From NCBI GenBank assembly GCA_965153355.1, contig OZ231126.1, forward strand, positions 10,106,001-10,170,000: DNA of 64,000 nt, given 5' to 3'. The stretch comes from Flaccisagitta enflata (lineage: Eukaryota; Chaetognatha; Sagittoidea; Aphragmophora). Shown piece by piece: positions 1-11,922 of the stretch (positions are counted from its first letter, which is position 1; the number at the start of each line of letters is the position of its first letter). Under the pieces are notes generated by a model. The model saw only the letters and a list, made by a program, of their open reading frames with translations. It was not told where the DNA came from and did no database searches. Position numbers and translations under genes: made by a program.

Positions 1-424
1 GCAGTGAGGGGTACTGAGACAATATTTTTCCGTCCTGATAGGTTCACAAGATTAGCAGGAGGGGGGGGGGAAGAGATCCCGCGCGCTCTGCTGAAAGAAA
101 AAAATATTCATTGCGCGACGCTCCTGTAATTTCATCTATTTACCTGTTATTCTTTCTTTTACTGGAAACGGGAGAGATAACATAATTTAGAAATAGACCG
201 GTGTGTCAGTGGTGTCGGAGGTATTGCTGAAACTCCCTCAAAGTTGACGGCACACGGCACAAATGACAGGATAACCAGTCATCCAAGGGCAATATGTGGT
301 CAGCGATACCCGTTGCCCTGCCTTCTATGTTTGTCAATGCAGATGATGGTTGGTAGGGCAGCTGCTCCAAAGAGGTTGATGTCCTGTAGAACCCAGGGGG
401 ACTCCTGTTCTATTAGGTTTGAGA
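1..424. other. Intergenic, with a dispersed-repeat fragment
   Basis: No gene is supported. Positions about 283-420 resemble 51675-51800: both carry AGGGCAATATGTGGTCAGCG at one end and a 'gtcctgtagaaccca(g)' block at the other. They are therefore two copies of one interspersed family. The G-run at 59-70 is simple sequence. Confidence 0.5.
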
Positions 425-1005
425 GCACCATTGAATAACATGGAAAATTGATGAAAAAGTAAAAAAAATGCAAAAGTTTCTATTGAATAGCATAGAAAAT
501 TGACCAATGACCAATAAATGAAAAATGAGTAATCCACATCGAATGATATAGAAAATTGACAGGAAAATGTAAAAAATGTAGAATTATCATTGAATGACAT
601 AGGAAATTGACAAAAAATGATGGAATATAAGATCCCCATTGAATAGCATGGGAAATTGACAAAAAACAAGGCCGGATACACGGCTACCCCAGTCGCGTGC
701 GGGTGGGCAGGGGCCATAATTGAGGTCAACGGAGCATTTGGGCAGGAGCAGTAAGGTCAAAAACCCCATTAACGCCAAAAAAGTAGTGTGACGGACCGAC
801 GGACGGACGGACGGACAAAGCGGGGTGTAGTCGCGTAGCACGCGACTAAAAATAAGAAATTATTATCCCTATTGAATAATAATGATAATAATAATAATGG
901 GAAATTAAAAAAATTATCAAAAAATAATATTGAATTCCGATTGAATAGTATGGAAAATTGAAAAAAATGTAGAATTCCCATTGAATATCATGGTGAAGTT
1001 GACAA
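425..1005. repeat. Tandem array of about 55-62 bp units, split by a small element
   Basis: Imperfect units built on 'cattgaatagcatggaaaattgac' recur at about 425-660 and again at about 900-1000. Related single units occur near 18610-18780 and 52920-52980. The element at 663-849 lies between the two blocks, so it probably inserted into an existing array. Open frames here come from the periodic AT-rich sequence. Confidence 0.6.
663..849. mobile_element. Short inverted-repeat element, GTCGCGTGC family, copy 1
   Basis: The core is bounded by AGTCGCGTGC (691-700) and its reverse complement GCACGCGACT (838-847). A side extension, CAAGGCCGGATACACGGCTA, is shared with the copies at 53.9 and 56.2 kb. 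Inside are 'gggtgggcaggggcc' and a GACG microsatellite. There is no coding capacity, so this is a MITE-like family by structure only. Confidence 0.65.
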
Positions 1006-2579
1006 GTCTCCCCATCGTCCCCCTCGGAGCCGCTGTCCATAAAAGGAATACAAGTATTAAGCAACAAGGGGTCTTTGATGTGGGGGGGGGGGGTAGAGAT
1101 GGTGAGTGGGGCCGAATTACCTATTTTTATTATTGTTTGTTTAGGTATATGTAGTGGGGTGTAACTGCAGGAGTCCTTGAAGGCGAGGGCCTTCATACTC
1201 GGGTGAATTTCATGTTATAAAGTGAAGATATAACCTTAAAGTACTTATGCAAGTCCTGATTGGGTTACCTTGGGCCTAACATGACTGAAGTGTTTCTCAA
1301 CGGCTTCCGTGGAAAGAAAGTCAAGATAAATAGGGAAAAAACAGGGGAAAGAAAAATGAAGAAAAGGTCGCAAAAGCGTTACATGGTCAGCCGTACCCGA
1401 TGTCCCTTGTTAAGTTGATTTATTTAAGGATGTGATAGTGAGAGGAGCAGTGGCTCTGGAGGGGCCGATAACTAATGATTCCGCCAAAGATGATTTTTTT
1501 AGTTAAGGTCTGAGACTCTGAGTCTTTTTTTAGAGGTGGATAGGGAGGGGCAAAAAATAAACTGGTGAAATCGCCCTATAAGGAATTATAGATCATCAAC
1601 CCCTCCGGCCGCTGCCCAAAAATGGAAGAAAGAAGAACAGGAAAAAGAATGATTGTGAAAGTCGTCGATCTAGATCTACGAAGAACAAGTCCGTATTCAC
1701 TCACCCTCAGTCGCGGACGGGTGGGCAGGAGCGGGAAATAACAAATTTGACGGATCGACGGACGGACCGACGGACGGACCGACAGACAAGTTCAAGAGTC
1801 GCGTGTACGCGACAAAAAAAGGGGATAGAGATATAAAGAGAGAATGAGAAAGCAAATAGAATGGAGATTGAAAGAAGAATAACGACAAAGCAACAAAAAC
1901 GTGATACTAAAAGTATCGAAAATGTATGAATTACAGTAGCTCACCATACAAAACGGTTCGATTTTGTCGGCCTACATTTTATGATGGAGTGGTCGGATCA
2001 TTTCTAATTGGGTGATGCAATCGTAAGCGTAATCTCCCATCTTTGAACGGATAAATCCCCAATCATTTAACTATTGTTTGAGTGATTGTGATAATAAATC
2101 ATTCATAATTTTATCCTCACTCTTTCCCCGCAGCTCCAAAAGGAACCACATAAACAGCCTTTCAAAGGATAACGTCTAATTGAATATTAAACATAAAATA
2201 CCATTTTCAACAATCTTCAACCAAAACTTACAGCTGTCTTGGCATTACTTCGGGTCGCGAGAAGTGAACTTTCTTTCATCTTTTTTATGTCCGGGGGCGC
2301 GCGATTGAAATTGAATTATCGCGCAATTCCGCGCACACAGTGGTTGCATTGGTACATTCTTCGTGTCCTAGACTTTCAGCAACTTTCAGCCTTTGACAAT
2401 ACAATTTAACTCCTCGTAGCCGCATCTCCTCCGTCGCCGCGGGCCTCTCTCTCTCTCGAGCGAGGAGGAGGTTTAGCCACAACCTCTTTGGACGATTAAG
2501 ACTTGAAAAGTAACAGAATTTCCGCCAACTTCCAGATTATATAGACTATATTTAAATAAAACTTTAACTTTAAATAAAA
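850..2579. other. Intergenic and eRF1 5' flank
   Basis: Apart from the repeats listed separately, 850-2280 is AT-rich with short G runs and no supported gene. About 2240-2579 is the probable promoter and 5' UTR of the eRF1 gene. It is CG-richer, contains a CTCTCTCTCTCG run near 2445, and ends in an AT-rich leader before the ATG. No TATA box at a convincing distance was identified. Confidence 0.4.
1709..1813. mobile_element. GTCGCGTGC-family element, diverged copy 2
   Basis: AGTCGCGGACGGGTGGGCAG opens the copy and 'agtcgcgtgtacgcgac' closes it, with a GACGGACC microsatellite between them. It matches the layout of the copy at 691-849 but is shorter. Confidence 0.5.
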
Positions 2580-4731
2580 ATGGCGGACGAAGGCGCTGAT
2601 ACAAACGTCGAGATTTGGAAGATCAAGAAACTGATTAAACGTCTTCAAGATGCTCGGGGCAACGGCACGTCGATGATCTCGCTCATCATTCCGCCCAAAG
2701 ATCAGATCGCCCGCGTGGGCAAGATGCTTGCCGACGAGTTCGGCACCGCCTCCAACATCAAATCCCGCGTCAACAGACTCTCCGTGTTGTCCGCCATCAC
2801 GTCCGTACAACAACGACTCAAGTTGTACAACAAAGTGCCGCCCAACGGGCTCGTCATCTACTGCGGCACCATCGTTACCGACGACGGCAAAGAGAAGAAG
2901 GTCAACATCGATTTCGAACCTTTTAAACCCATCAACACGTCGCTTTACCTTTGTGATAACAAGTTTCACACTGAAGCGCTCTCCGAGCTGCTCGCCGACG
3001 ACAACAAGTTCGGCTTTATCGTCATGGACGGCAACGGCGCTCTCTTCGGCACGCTGCAAGGCAACACCCGCGACATCCTTCACAAGTTCACCGTCGACTT
3101 GCCAAAGAAGCACGGCCGAGGCGGTCAATCCGCGCTGCGTTTCGCCCGTCTTCGTATGGAGAAGCGCCACAATTACGTCCGCAAAGTGGCCGAGGAGGCG
3201 ACGCGACTGTTCATCACCAACGACAAAGCCAACGTCACCGGATTGGTGCTGGCCGGGTCGGCCGACTTCAAGACCGAGTTGTCGCAGTCCGACATGTTCG
3301 ACGGGAGACTTCAATGCAAGATCCTCAAACTCGTCGACGTCAGCTACGGAGGAGAAAACGGATTCAACCAGGTCGGTGTAAGATGTGTTGTTTTGGATTT
3401 TTACCTTCAAAATGCGTACCTCTCTGTGTACATGTGTGTCATTCCTTTGCTTTTTGGTGTTGTGTCTTCACTCCCTTTCGCCATGTATTTTCTTTCTCCT
3501 TGAAATGAATTAATCTCAGAGCTCTGCTTTTAATTGTGCCAACAAAATCAAAAGTCACTTATATCTGTAAATCAAAAGCTTTCATTACACAGAACTAAAT
3601 TTGAGCTAGTGCTGGGGCCCATTTTAAATTCAAATTCAAATACTCCAGTCAAAAAAGACGATTCGTCTGTAGGTCTGGAGATACAATAGTACATGATAAT
3701 ATATGATAATCTACATTCTAAGAAAAATTCCGTCGCACAGAGTTAATGGTTCACCACTCCTAACAGTTCATCCACATTCCATCACTTGCGTTGTCCCGTT
3801 TCGCCACTCTTATTGTTCCATTTCACATTGAGCTTAGTGGTTTAAATGGTCAATGAAACTGTTTTTCTAAAACCCTTGGAAATGTGTTTTTGGATGTACG
3901 TTTCTTACTGTATTTTCTTTCTCTGTATATGTCAATGTCTGTATTGTCAGTTTCTCAGTTCGTTTTCCTCTCTACACCATCGCTTTCCACAGTATTCACA
4001 AATGTCACTTTCCTTCTCTAGTCACTGTCTCGCTAAGTTGCTTCTCTTACTCTCATCTCTCTAGTTGACTCTACCATTCATTTCTCTCTCTATCACACAA
4101 ACGTCGCTGAACTCTCTCCTAATCTTCTTTTTCCTCAATCTGCCCCCTCCACTTTCCTTCTGCACACGCGCACTCACTCACACACCTCTTTCCCCCCCCG
4201 CTCTTACAGGCGATTGAGTTGGCTTCCGAGTGCTTAGCCAACGTGAAATTCATCCAAGAAAAGAAGTTGATCGGAAAATATTTCGACGAGATCTCTCAAG
4301 ACACGGGCAAATTCTGCTTCGGCGTCGACGACACGCTCAAAGCGCTCGAGATGGGCGCTGTGGAGATCCTCATCGTGTGGGAGAACTTGGAGATCATGCG
4401 TTACGTGCTCAAGAACCACGGCAACGACGAGGAGAAGATCCTTCATCTCAATCAGGACCAAGAAAAGGATAAAACCCACTTTATCGACAAAGAAACCGGC
4501 GTCGAGTTGGAGTTGATCGAATCCATGCCGCTGCTGGAATGGTTCGCCAACAAGTACAAGAGCTTCGGCGCCGCCTTGGAGATTATCACCGACAAATCCC
4601 AAGAAGGTTCGCAGTTTTGTCGAGGATTCGGCGGCATCGGCGGCATCTTGAGATACAGAGTCGACTTCCAAACCCTCGAACTGGCCGCCGAATTGGACGA
4701 CTTCGACCTCAGCGACGACGACGACTATTAA
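2580..4731 (+). CDS. ETF1: Eukaryotic peptide chain release factor 1 (eRF1), two exons
   Basis: Exon 1 is 2580-3371 and exon 2 is 4210-4731, giving 437 residues, the same length as human eRF1. eRF1 reads all three stop codons in the ribosomal A site and, with eRF3, triggers peptidyl-tRNA hydrolysis in the cytoplasm. Visible motifs are GTS (29-31), NIKS (59-62), YLCDNKF of the decoding pocket (about 123-129), and GGQ (about 181-183) in KKHGRGGQ, the catalytic loop. The C-terminal eRF3-binding domain is in exon 2 and ends in the usual acidic tail (DLSDDDDY). The 838-bp intron is phase 0. Its donor is GTCGGT, atypical after GT, and its acceptor is CTCTTACAG; the join falls after FNQ and gives AIEL as in other animals. 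The ATG follows an A-rich leader and starts the conserved [14 protein letters not shown]. All key residues are present, so the gene looks functional. Confidence 0.98.
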
Positions 4732-5845
4732 GATGATTGGAGGAGGAGGAACAGGCAGGAGAAAGATGAGGAGACAGACGTTGGAGACGCAGATTTTTTC
4801 AGACACAATAAGAAAAACTTTTAAGAGGGGGGGGGTGTTGCATGTCGAGTCGGCTATAAATTTGAAAGGGGGATGAGATGGCGAAAGAAGACCTATATTG
4901 TATAATTAGACCCTGGAGGGGAAAGTGGAAATGTGGGCGTATTTTGACGCCCAATTTTCCTAGTTTGACTGGGGGAGACAGAGGTCTCATTACATCTATA
5001 TACCAATATACGGATTGATGGATTCTACGGACCATATGACGAACGGACTTGGTCGTCAGTTTATTAAAAAATGCCACATAATTTAACGAGTAACAAAAGA
5101 TTGGATGCAAAAGGTACGTTGCTTCTTCTTTACACGGTCTTTTTCCTCTAATCGCGACCCGTCACCCGCGCGTGATACAACAGCTAACGTTGGTCTGACA
5201 ACGTTTGTGATGACAATTTCTTTTTGCATGGTGTTATGTACAACCAAGTGGATTCCTTTGGAAACGAAACTCTTTTTCTCTATATTAGTGTAAGAATTTG
5301 ATTTAATTATCTCTTTCCCTCATGACCGCAGCGCCCAGATGAAGTTTAATATTTCAAATGCCATAAATAGACGTTAGTGTATTTTCTATTTTTATTAACA
5401 AGAACATGTAATTTAAAATCGATTGTACGATGCATTATTGATATTTTTTTTAATTTTCACTCTCGGCCCATGTTAGGTACGAATTGTCTTCTCTTTTGTG
5501 TTTTCAAAGCCGACTTTCCGTTGTTATACGACATACAGCTAGTTATGGCCCATGGGCTTTGGACAATTATGCCTTTTTATGGGAGGTGCCGGTTTCCTAT
5601 AAAGATGCCCGACACTGACAGCAGTGAGCAGTCTCGGTTCCCTCCTGTGTAGTGCTCAACATGCCGATTAGCTTCTTGGCGATGAATTTAGGAAGAAACA
5701 CCTGGAAAAAAGCATGGCACTGTCGGACCAATACTTTAGGCGCTATGAATTTTTTAATCTTTTTTTGTTTGTTCACATTTTCCGCATGTATTTTTTATTG
5801 ATCTCAATTTTGAGCTTTAGGTAACAACAAAAATGAGGGCATAGG
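4732..5845. other. eRF1 3' flank and intergenic
   Basis: The 3' UTR of eRF1 must begin here. No perfect AATAAA lies close to the stop; ATTAAA occurs near 5063. The short open frames in 5100-5650 have no recognisable domain or family signature, and I see no gene. Confidence 0.4.
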
Positions 5846-6259
5846 GCAGAGGGTATAGGGAGGGGGAGGGAGGAAGAGGGAGGGAGGAAGAAAGTGAGAG
5901 GGGGAGGGAAGGAGGGTGAGGGGGAGGGAGAGAGGGAGTGGGTGAGGGAGGAAGAGAGGGAGGGAAGGGAGGAAGAGAGGGAGGGAAGGGAGGAAGAGAG
6001 GGAGGGAAGAGAGGGAGGGAAGGGAGGAAGGAGAGAGGGAGGGAAGGAAGGAGAGAGGGAGGGAGGGAAGGAGAGAGGGAGGGAAGGAAGGAGAGAGAGA
6101 GGGAGGGAGGGAAGGAGAGAGAGAGGGAGAAAGAGAGAGAGAGAGAGAGAGAGAAGGAAGGAGAAAGAGGGGGAGGAAGAGAGAAAAAAGAAGACAGAGA
6201 GAGAGAGAGAGAGACAGACAAAGAGGGAGACATACAGACAGTGAGGGAGACAGATAGGC

Positions 6260-6296
<37 letters not shown>
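5846..6296. repeat. Purine-rich GGGA/GGAA microsatellite followed by (AC)n
   Basis: About 390 bp of strand-asymmetric GGGAGGGAAGG/GAGAGAGA sequence runs into an (AC) tract at 6258-6293. The strand is purine on + and pyrimidine on -. Long open frames in five of the six readings are by-products of low complexity. Confidence 0.9.
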
Positions 6297-6297
<1 letters not shown>

Positions 6298-6602
6298 GCG
6301 CGTGACTATAATGAGAGAGAAGAAACTGAAAATAACAGACAATTTTACGATTTTTCTCCGGTCGGCGAGAGCCGCCTTCACTGGTATACCATATCGTTGC
6401 GTGCAGGGCCCTTCTCCCCCCTCCCCTCAGACACATTACTATTTTTTTTCTGCAAAGAGAGGAAGAAAAACAACAAATATAAAATATAAAACAGCTATGA
6501 TGTTGCGCAATGAATAAAAAAGAATAAAATATCAATAACAAATTTAACAATGATCGCAGAATAGAACGAGGAGACCACACGGTATTTTTAGGAAAGTTTC
6601 TT

Positions 6603-7490
6603 TTAAACAACATTGTCCAAAGATTCTGAGTCACGCTCAAACAGGAGGGCAGCGTTGCCTCTTTGAAGCTCTATTGAGAGTCGCTGGAAGAATTGTTTGA
6701 TAGCGATAGCGTTTGTAAGGCCCCATCGTCGAGATCCTTTGGTTGCGATCTTCTTGAGGAAATCGATGGCGTCTTTATCCCAGCCTCCGAACGTTTCGAC
6801 GACGAGAGGTTGGAAGAAGATACCCTCCGCGCGACAATTGTCGAAGTGAGTGCGAATTTTGGTGGCTTTCCTGGACTCAATTGCAGCCGCAGGCGTATCG
6901 GCCGCGCGATGAAGTAGCGCCTCCTGCGTTGGAGACACCACACTGACATCAAAAGCAATTTTCCTGCTGTCGAGCCACTTGGGGATGAAAATGTCGGCAG
7001 GACGTGATTGTCGGCCAGGGACCAAGGATGGCATTTCGTCAACGGGATGGAGGATTGCGCGTTGGGCTTCTTGGAAGATCTTCTTGCAAATGTTGTCGTG
7101 TCTTCCAATCCTGATGCCGTGATCGTCGGAGCAATGCATAGCGTGATCACCATATTTGTCTTGGGATTGATGGCATGATGGTGATTCGGAGTCCTTTTCT
7201 TGCATGAGGGTAAGGCCAAGTCGATAGCCCATCGCCGCCCCAAACGAACGAGAGTTCAGATTAAGGCCGAGAGACGGAGAGGGGATGACATCTACCCAAT
7301 CACCAGCGTGTGGGAGCGCAAGAGAATGAAGACGAGCTCTATTTCGATCGTCGGAGGACGCCAGAAGACTGCTGTAGCAGTGGCTGTCTATTACTATGCG
7401 TCTATTACTATGCGTTTTCTGATTCAAACGCTTTCGAACCATGTGGACCATCAGACCCATGCGCGCGACGGCGACGGACGGACGGATATA
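6603..7490 (-). mobile_element. C-terminal remnant of a non-LTR retrotransposon polyprotein
   Basis: One minus-strand frame (stop at 6603, open up to about 7517) reads as the tail found after the reverse transcriptase in many invertebrate retroelements. In order it has LPHAGDWVDVIPSPSLGL, a cysteine/histidine cluster (C..HAMHC...GIRIGRHDNI), RPADIFIP, FDVSVVSP, VVETFGGWDKDAI and a QRLSIELQRGNAALL end. These blocks are known from truncated RT-like proteins; I recall the family pattern rather than a specific accession. No reverse transcriptase domain is present upstream, and the frame runs directly into the miniature element at 7496. This is therefore a 5'-truncated insertion, still open over about 250 codons. 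A domesticated gene is possible but I see no promoter or introns. Confidence 0.7.
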
Positions 7491-7495
7491 TAGAG

Positions 7496-7976
7496 CACAG
7501 CGCAATCTGTAGTACAAAAAAGTGACATTAATGCCCGGGGCAAAAGCCCCAATATCCCCGGTAAAAAAAAGTTAGTTTGAATATGCCCGGTTCTATGCCC
7601 CGTTAAAAGTTAGTGAAAAAAATGATTCAGGGATTAAACGGGGACTTAACAGGGCATATGCCCCATTTAGTTTAGTTTTGTTTAATCAAAAATGTTTTGT
7701 CAAAGATCAGTAAACCCTTTTTTCAGTGGCTTTCTTCAGGTCGATTTCTATCGTGAACATTGTCAGGGACTAAATGGGGACTTAACGGGGCATATGCCCC
7801 ATTTAGTTTAGAAATGAAGAAAATAAGTTAGTCTAATTGGGGGATTCCCCGGGGAATTTCCCCAGGATCAAACTTTGACATGTTTAGACTATGCCCAGTT
7901 CACTTATGAATAATTGTAACGGGGAAATTCCCAGGGAATTCCCCGGGGCATTAATGTCACAACAAATTGCGCTGTG
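7496..7976. mobile_element. 481-bp miniature transposon with 5-bp target duplication
   Basis: Both ends begin CACAGCGCAAT and continue to GTGACATTAATGCCC, with an 8-bp insertion in the left end. TAGAG flanks it on both sides (7491-7495 and 7977-7981), a 5-bp target duplication. Inside, a block of about 45 bp built around GGGCATATGCCCC is present twice (about 7628-7676 and 7768-7815). There is no coding capacity. A 5-bp duplication and a CACAG start recall the Transib/RAG-like group, but that assignment is inference. Confidence 0.8.
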
Positions 7977-8086
7977 TAGAGCTCCTCGTTGGTCTGCGAT
8001 TAAAAGGAGATGGACAAAATTTTGGTAGATTAAAGGTTTTTGATGTAGTTAAATGATAACACGTAATTGATAATTGCAAAAAAATT

Positions 8087-8245
8087 TAGTTGCGGACACG
8101 CAACTCTGAAAGAGGCTTTGTCCGTCCGTCCGTGGACACGAGTCGGCAAGTGCGAAAATGAGTGTTTTAGATAGTTTTTGTGTATGTGTTGGGGGGCATG
8201 GGGTATAGATGGGGGTTGGATGCCCCTGCCCACCCGTCCGCAACA
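8087..8245. mobile_element. GTCGCGTGC-family element, diverged copy 3
   Basis: The left end is TTAGTTGCGGACACGCAACT and the right end is CCTGCCCACCCGTCCGCAAC. TTTGTCCGTCCGTCCGTG follows the left hairpin, as in the other copies. It is non-coding. Confidence 0.55.
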
Positions 8246-8389
8246 ATATTGTGACCCCGCGTCACTTGTTATACCAGTAAACCCTAAAACTTACCATGAC
8301 TGCTTTGTGGAGAAGAAGATTCTTTGACTGCGAGGAGAAAAAATCTGGAAGGGTAGTGGTTAATGCCGGAAAAGGGGGGGCCAATTTGA

Positions 8390-9230
8390 CCAACCTCTTT
8401 ACACCTTCATCGCTACTGCACGGCGGCAATTTGGGGCCCCATCAAGCATATTACTGCAACCTTTCACCAAACACCCAAAGCCACCCTAATTCACTTCGTG
8501 GCTAATTTCGGGCCCCCATCAAGCATATCGCTCCAACCTATCACCAAACACCCTTATTCATCTACACAGTGGTTAATTTGGAGCCCCCATTCAGCTTTCA
8601 GCATACACTTTTTTTATTTTATAAGAACGTCATTTTTTGAGCAAGCCTTCAATGTTCTTAAATTTTGAGCGGTTTCAAGGCTTGAACGTTCTTAAATTAT
8701 TCTTAATTTAAACACACTTTTTAACCTTCAATTAAGAACATTTTTAATTATTTTATGTTTGTTATTAATAAGAAAATAAAGGAAAATGTCAATGAAATAA
8801 CAAAGCAGCAGGTTTAAACATTATAAGTGAACAAAAAGATTAATAAAAGTAGAAAGATATATACTATATAAAGTGGAACTTGATTTGCTGAACAGAGTCT
8901 CTTGATTTACAAAGAACAATCGATTGAAAAAAGCCCAGAGAAAAAATGTTCTTAAATTTTTAAGATTTTAAGCTTAATGTTCTTAAATTTTTAAAGAAAT
9001 AAAGCCTTTGAATGTTCTTAGCATGTTCTTAAATTTTTGATGATTTGAAGCCTAACGTTCTTATAAACTTGGTTCTTATAAAATAAAAAAAGTGTATCAC
9101 TCCAACGTATCACCAAACACCCAAATCCAACCTAATACTCCTACACAGTGGCTGATTTGGGGCCCCTGTCAAGCATGTCACTCCAATTTATCACCAAACA
9201 CCCAAATCTACCCTAATCCACTTTTCTGTA
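8390..9230. repeat. Minisatellite, about 85-bp unit, four copies, split by a transposon
   Basis: Units contain 'ggggcccc(a)tcaagcatat' followed by 'tcaccaaacaccc'. Two and a half lie at about 8390-8603 and one and a half at 9097-9230. The break falls inside one unit, where the element at 8606-9094 inserted. No coding potential is seen. Confidence 0.75.
8606..9094. mobile_element. 489-bp MITE with TA target duplication, inserted in a minisatellite
   Basis: The terminal inverted repeats are CACTTTTTTTATTTTATAAG at the left and its complement at the right, about 23 bp. TA flanks both ends (8604-8605 and 9095-9096). Removing the element and one TA restores 'agcaTAtcactcc', which matches 'agcatatcgctcc' in the neighbouring unit, so the boundaries are certain. 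TA duplication and non-coding content fit a Tc1/mariner-type MITE. The interior is made of repeated TTCTTAAATTT motifs. Confidence 0.85.
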
Positions 9231-10461
9231 GGCTAGGCGTAGCAAGAAACTCTTTAATCTCAAGTGTCAAACTGAGATGACTAGGTCACCATTGCCGATA
9301 TTTCAGGAATAAGATCATGAATGGAGAACCCTTATCTTTTGTTCAAAGACTGAGTGTTGAAGGATTGGCTTTCCACCCTCTGTTATTGAAAACAACTCCA
9401 TCTTGGCCGTTTTCGTAGGGCTAGGAAAAAGTTCCGGCCAAAAAAGAAAGAAGTTATCATTTTTTGGTTAAAATGGTTGTTATCATCTGCTTGTCATCAG
9501 CACACCGAGGTGGATCTCCTAAATGAAGACACTAAATTATCTGCGGTATGCAAATGGTATCTTGAACCATAGGGTGATGTTCAATATCAAATCTTTTTGA
9601 TGTGTTTGCGATGGTTCCTTTAGAGGTCTAGAGACAGTGATTCCTATTTACAAGATTTCAGTCGACGTCCCGGACGTCACTATCACTATCACCGGAATTG
9701 CATTGTCCTGCAGTCGCAATTGTGATTTTGATGCTCATGAGTTTACTGATCGATCTGTGGTATTTACTACGCATCCGCCTCCTGTTTCTCCGACTGACAC
9801 AATTGACTTGTATCCAATTTTTGAATAGCAGGTCCTCTGGCGTTAGACTGAGGAAGAGCGTGAGCATTTTCCGCTGAAGATTTTGTAGGTTTAGGTTCCA
9901 CTTCCGAGCTGACAATTATGCTAGCGAGGAAGCTAAATGCATCTGCGTCCTAGATGCCATGTTTGGCTGTGCTTTTCCAAGTTCTCGACTGAGCTGATAG
10001 ATGCACAAAAAACTAACTAAGACGCGTACATTGATGTCTAAAGACGTTGATTGTTGGAGCAAAAAATAGGCGTTAATAAATAACAAAAATGCTCTAAAAC
10101 TCAAATGGAGTTGCAACTATTATACGCCCGGATCGTGGTGTTGCTGCGCAAGGAATTCGTAGCGGCGAAATGGCGAGTTTATCTTCAGGAACACAAACAT
10201 CGACTCGTCATCGAAAAGGAGTCACGCTCTACGCTGCATCAGGAAAACATAGCCAATGGTGAGAGCTGCTGACGATGCAGAATATGTAAATGCGTCCATT
10301 AACACCTCAATTTGATTCGCCGCATTTCCACATTGACCCGCGAGCCTTTTAAGTTCAAAGCTCATAAAACTTGCTCGACTTCTCTTTGCTGGTTCGCTCA
10401 ATGGGACTGTGCGTGTTTCATTCATTCTTTCCCTCATCGCATTATTCAATTATCCATGTAG
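9231..10461. other. Upstream region of the zinc-finger/pogo gene
   Basis: No confident gene. An ATG at 10170 opens 29 codons (MASLSSGTQ...) and ends at a good GTGAGA donor at 10259, so it looks like a first exon. Its reading phase, however, misses the exon starting at 10462 by one base. Either another exon intervenes, or there is a sequencing indel, or the match is chance. Confidence 0.3.
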
Positions 10462-11847
10462 GTGGCGACGGATTTCGGGGAGTGTCGTTGGATGACGTCA
10501 AGTTCGAAGATGGAATCGACGATCTGTTGGGGGATCGATTTGGCGCTGCGGCGATGGGTTGGGGAGGTAGAGGAGCAGTTGTTGAAGCCGGGAGGAATAG
10601 ACTGAATGGCGTTGTCATCGGCGACGACGACGACGTGGTGGAGGTCAAGGAGGAAGGATTCTCGGAAACAGACGAACGCTCTTCTTCCCGTGTGTGGTCG
10701 AGAGACGACGCTGATGACGATCGCCACCACGATGATGATTTCGGCAGTCCGGTGAGGAAGAGGAAGAAGCAATCGATGACGGTTGGAAGAAGGAAGAAGA
10801 CCGCCAAGTCGCCTGTCGATGAGGAGGAGGATGAAGAACGGGATGATAGTCTGTCTCGTAGCGGAGATGAGGATGACGCCGCATTTAGTAACGACCATGT
10901 TGAAGACGAGGATAGTGAAAGAGGTCGTCACCAAGCTTCTCCCAACCATCTTTCATCGCCGCATCGTTCAAAGCCCAAATCCCTCGCTCCAAAAACCGCC
11001 TTCTGCACAATCTGCCACAAGTATTTCAGCAGCAAAAACTATCTGGCCAAGCACGCCCTCAACGTCCATAACGTGGAACTCTTTCCATCGGAATCATTAG
11101 CCGACAGCGAAGGCTTTCCCGTGAAAGGCGAGGATCATAATGATGGAGGAGGAGGAGAAGAAGATGATGACGCTAAAGCGACGAATGGTTCAAGCCGAGA
11201 CAATGGCGCCACGGAAGAGCCTTCCGCGTGCCGAGACTGCGGCGTCACGTATCCTTCCATGTTTCTACTTAAACGTCATCGAAGAATCGCTCACGGCGTC
11301 GGAGGAGGAGGAACTGCGATGAAACGAAAGAAACCAAAACTATCAACATCAACATCCTCTTCCGCCGTCGTCATCAACAAAGATCATCTGCGTTGCTGGG
11401 AGCCCAAATGCGCGGGTCAACGAGTGTTTAGTTCTAAAAGCAAATTAAGAAAACATCAGCAGACTATTCACGGCATTGAAGCCAAATGGAATTGCACTGA
11501 ATGTGATGCCGAGTTTAAGACGCGCCAAGGATGCCAGGAACATGTCAAATCCACGCACGAGGGAGTCAAAATAAAGTGCCTTCATTGCGACAAGGTGGGT
11601 CGAGCAGTTGTCGTGAAAGACCGGTAATTGCCTGATTGACCCTGTTGAGGTTTTGTCGCATATTGTGCCAGGCGACAGTAAACTTGGGTCCGACGTATTG
11701 ATTGTTGCAACGTTGATGGAAGTGTTCAGTATTGTTTTAAAACCTGTCCTGTGCCGGGCGCAGTACCGATCCAACTCTCATTCTATCTCTCTTTCATTCT
11801 CTTTCATTCTCTTTCATTCTCTTTCATTCTCTTTCATTCTCTTTCAT

Positions 11848-11922
<75 letters not shown>

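Noticed and set aside
2496-3410. 304-codon open frame antisense to eRF1
   Set aside because: Shadow of the GC-rich eRF1 exon; no motif and no independent conservation signal.
5773-6640. Long open frames rich in P, S, L on minus and G, E, R on plus
   Set aside because: They lie on a GGGA/GA microsatellite with five open frames at once; no start context or non-repetitive domain.
10170-10258. First exon of the zinc-finger/pogo gene
   Set aside because: Good ATG and donor, but the phase does not match the exon at 10462; kept only as a possibility in the region note.
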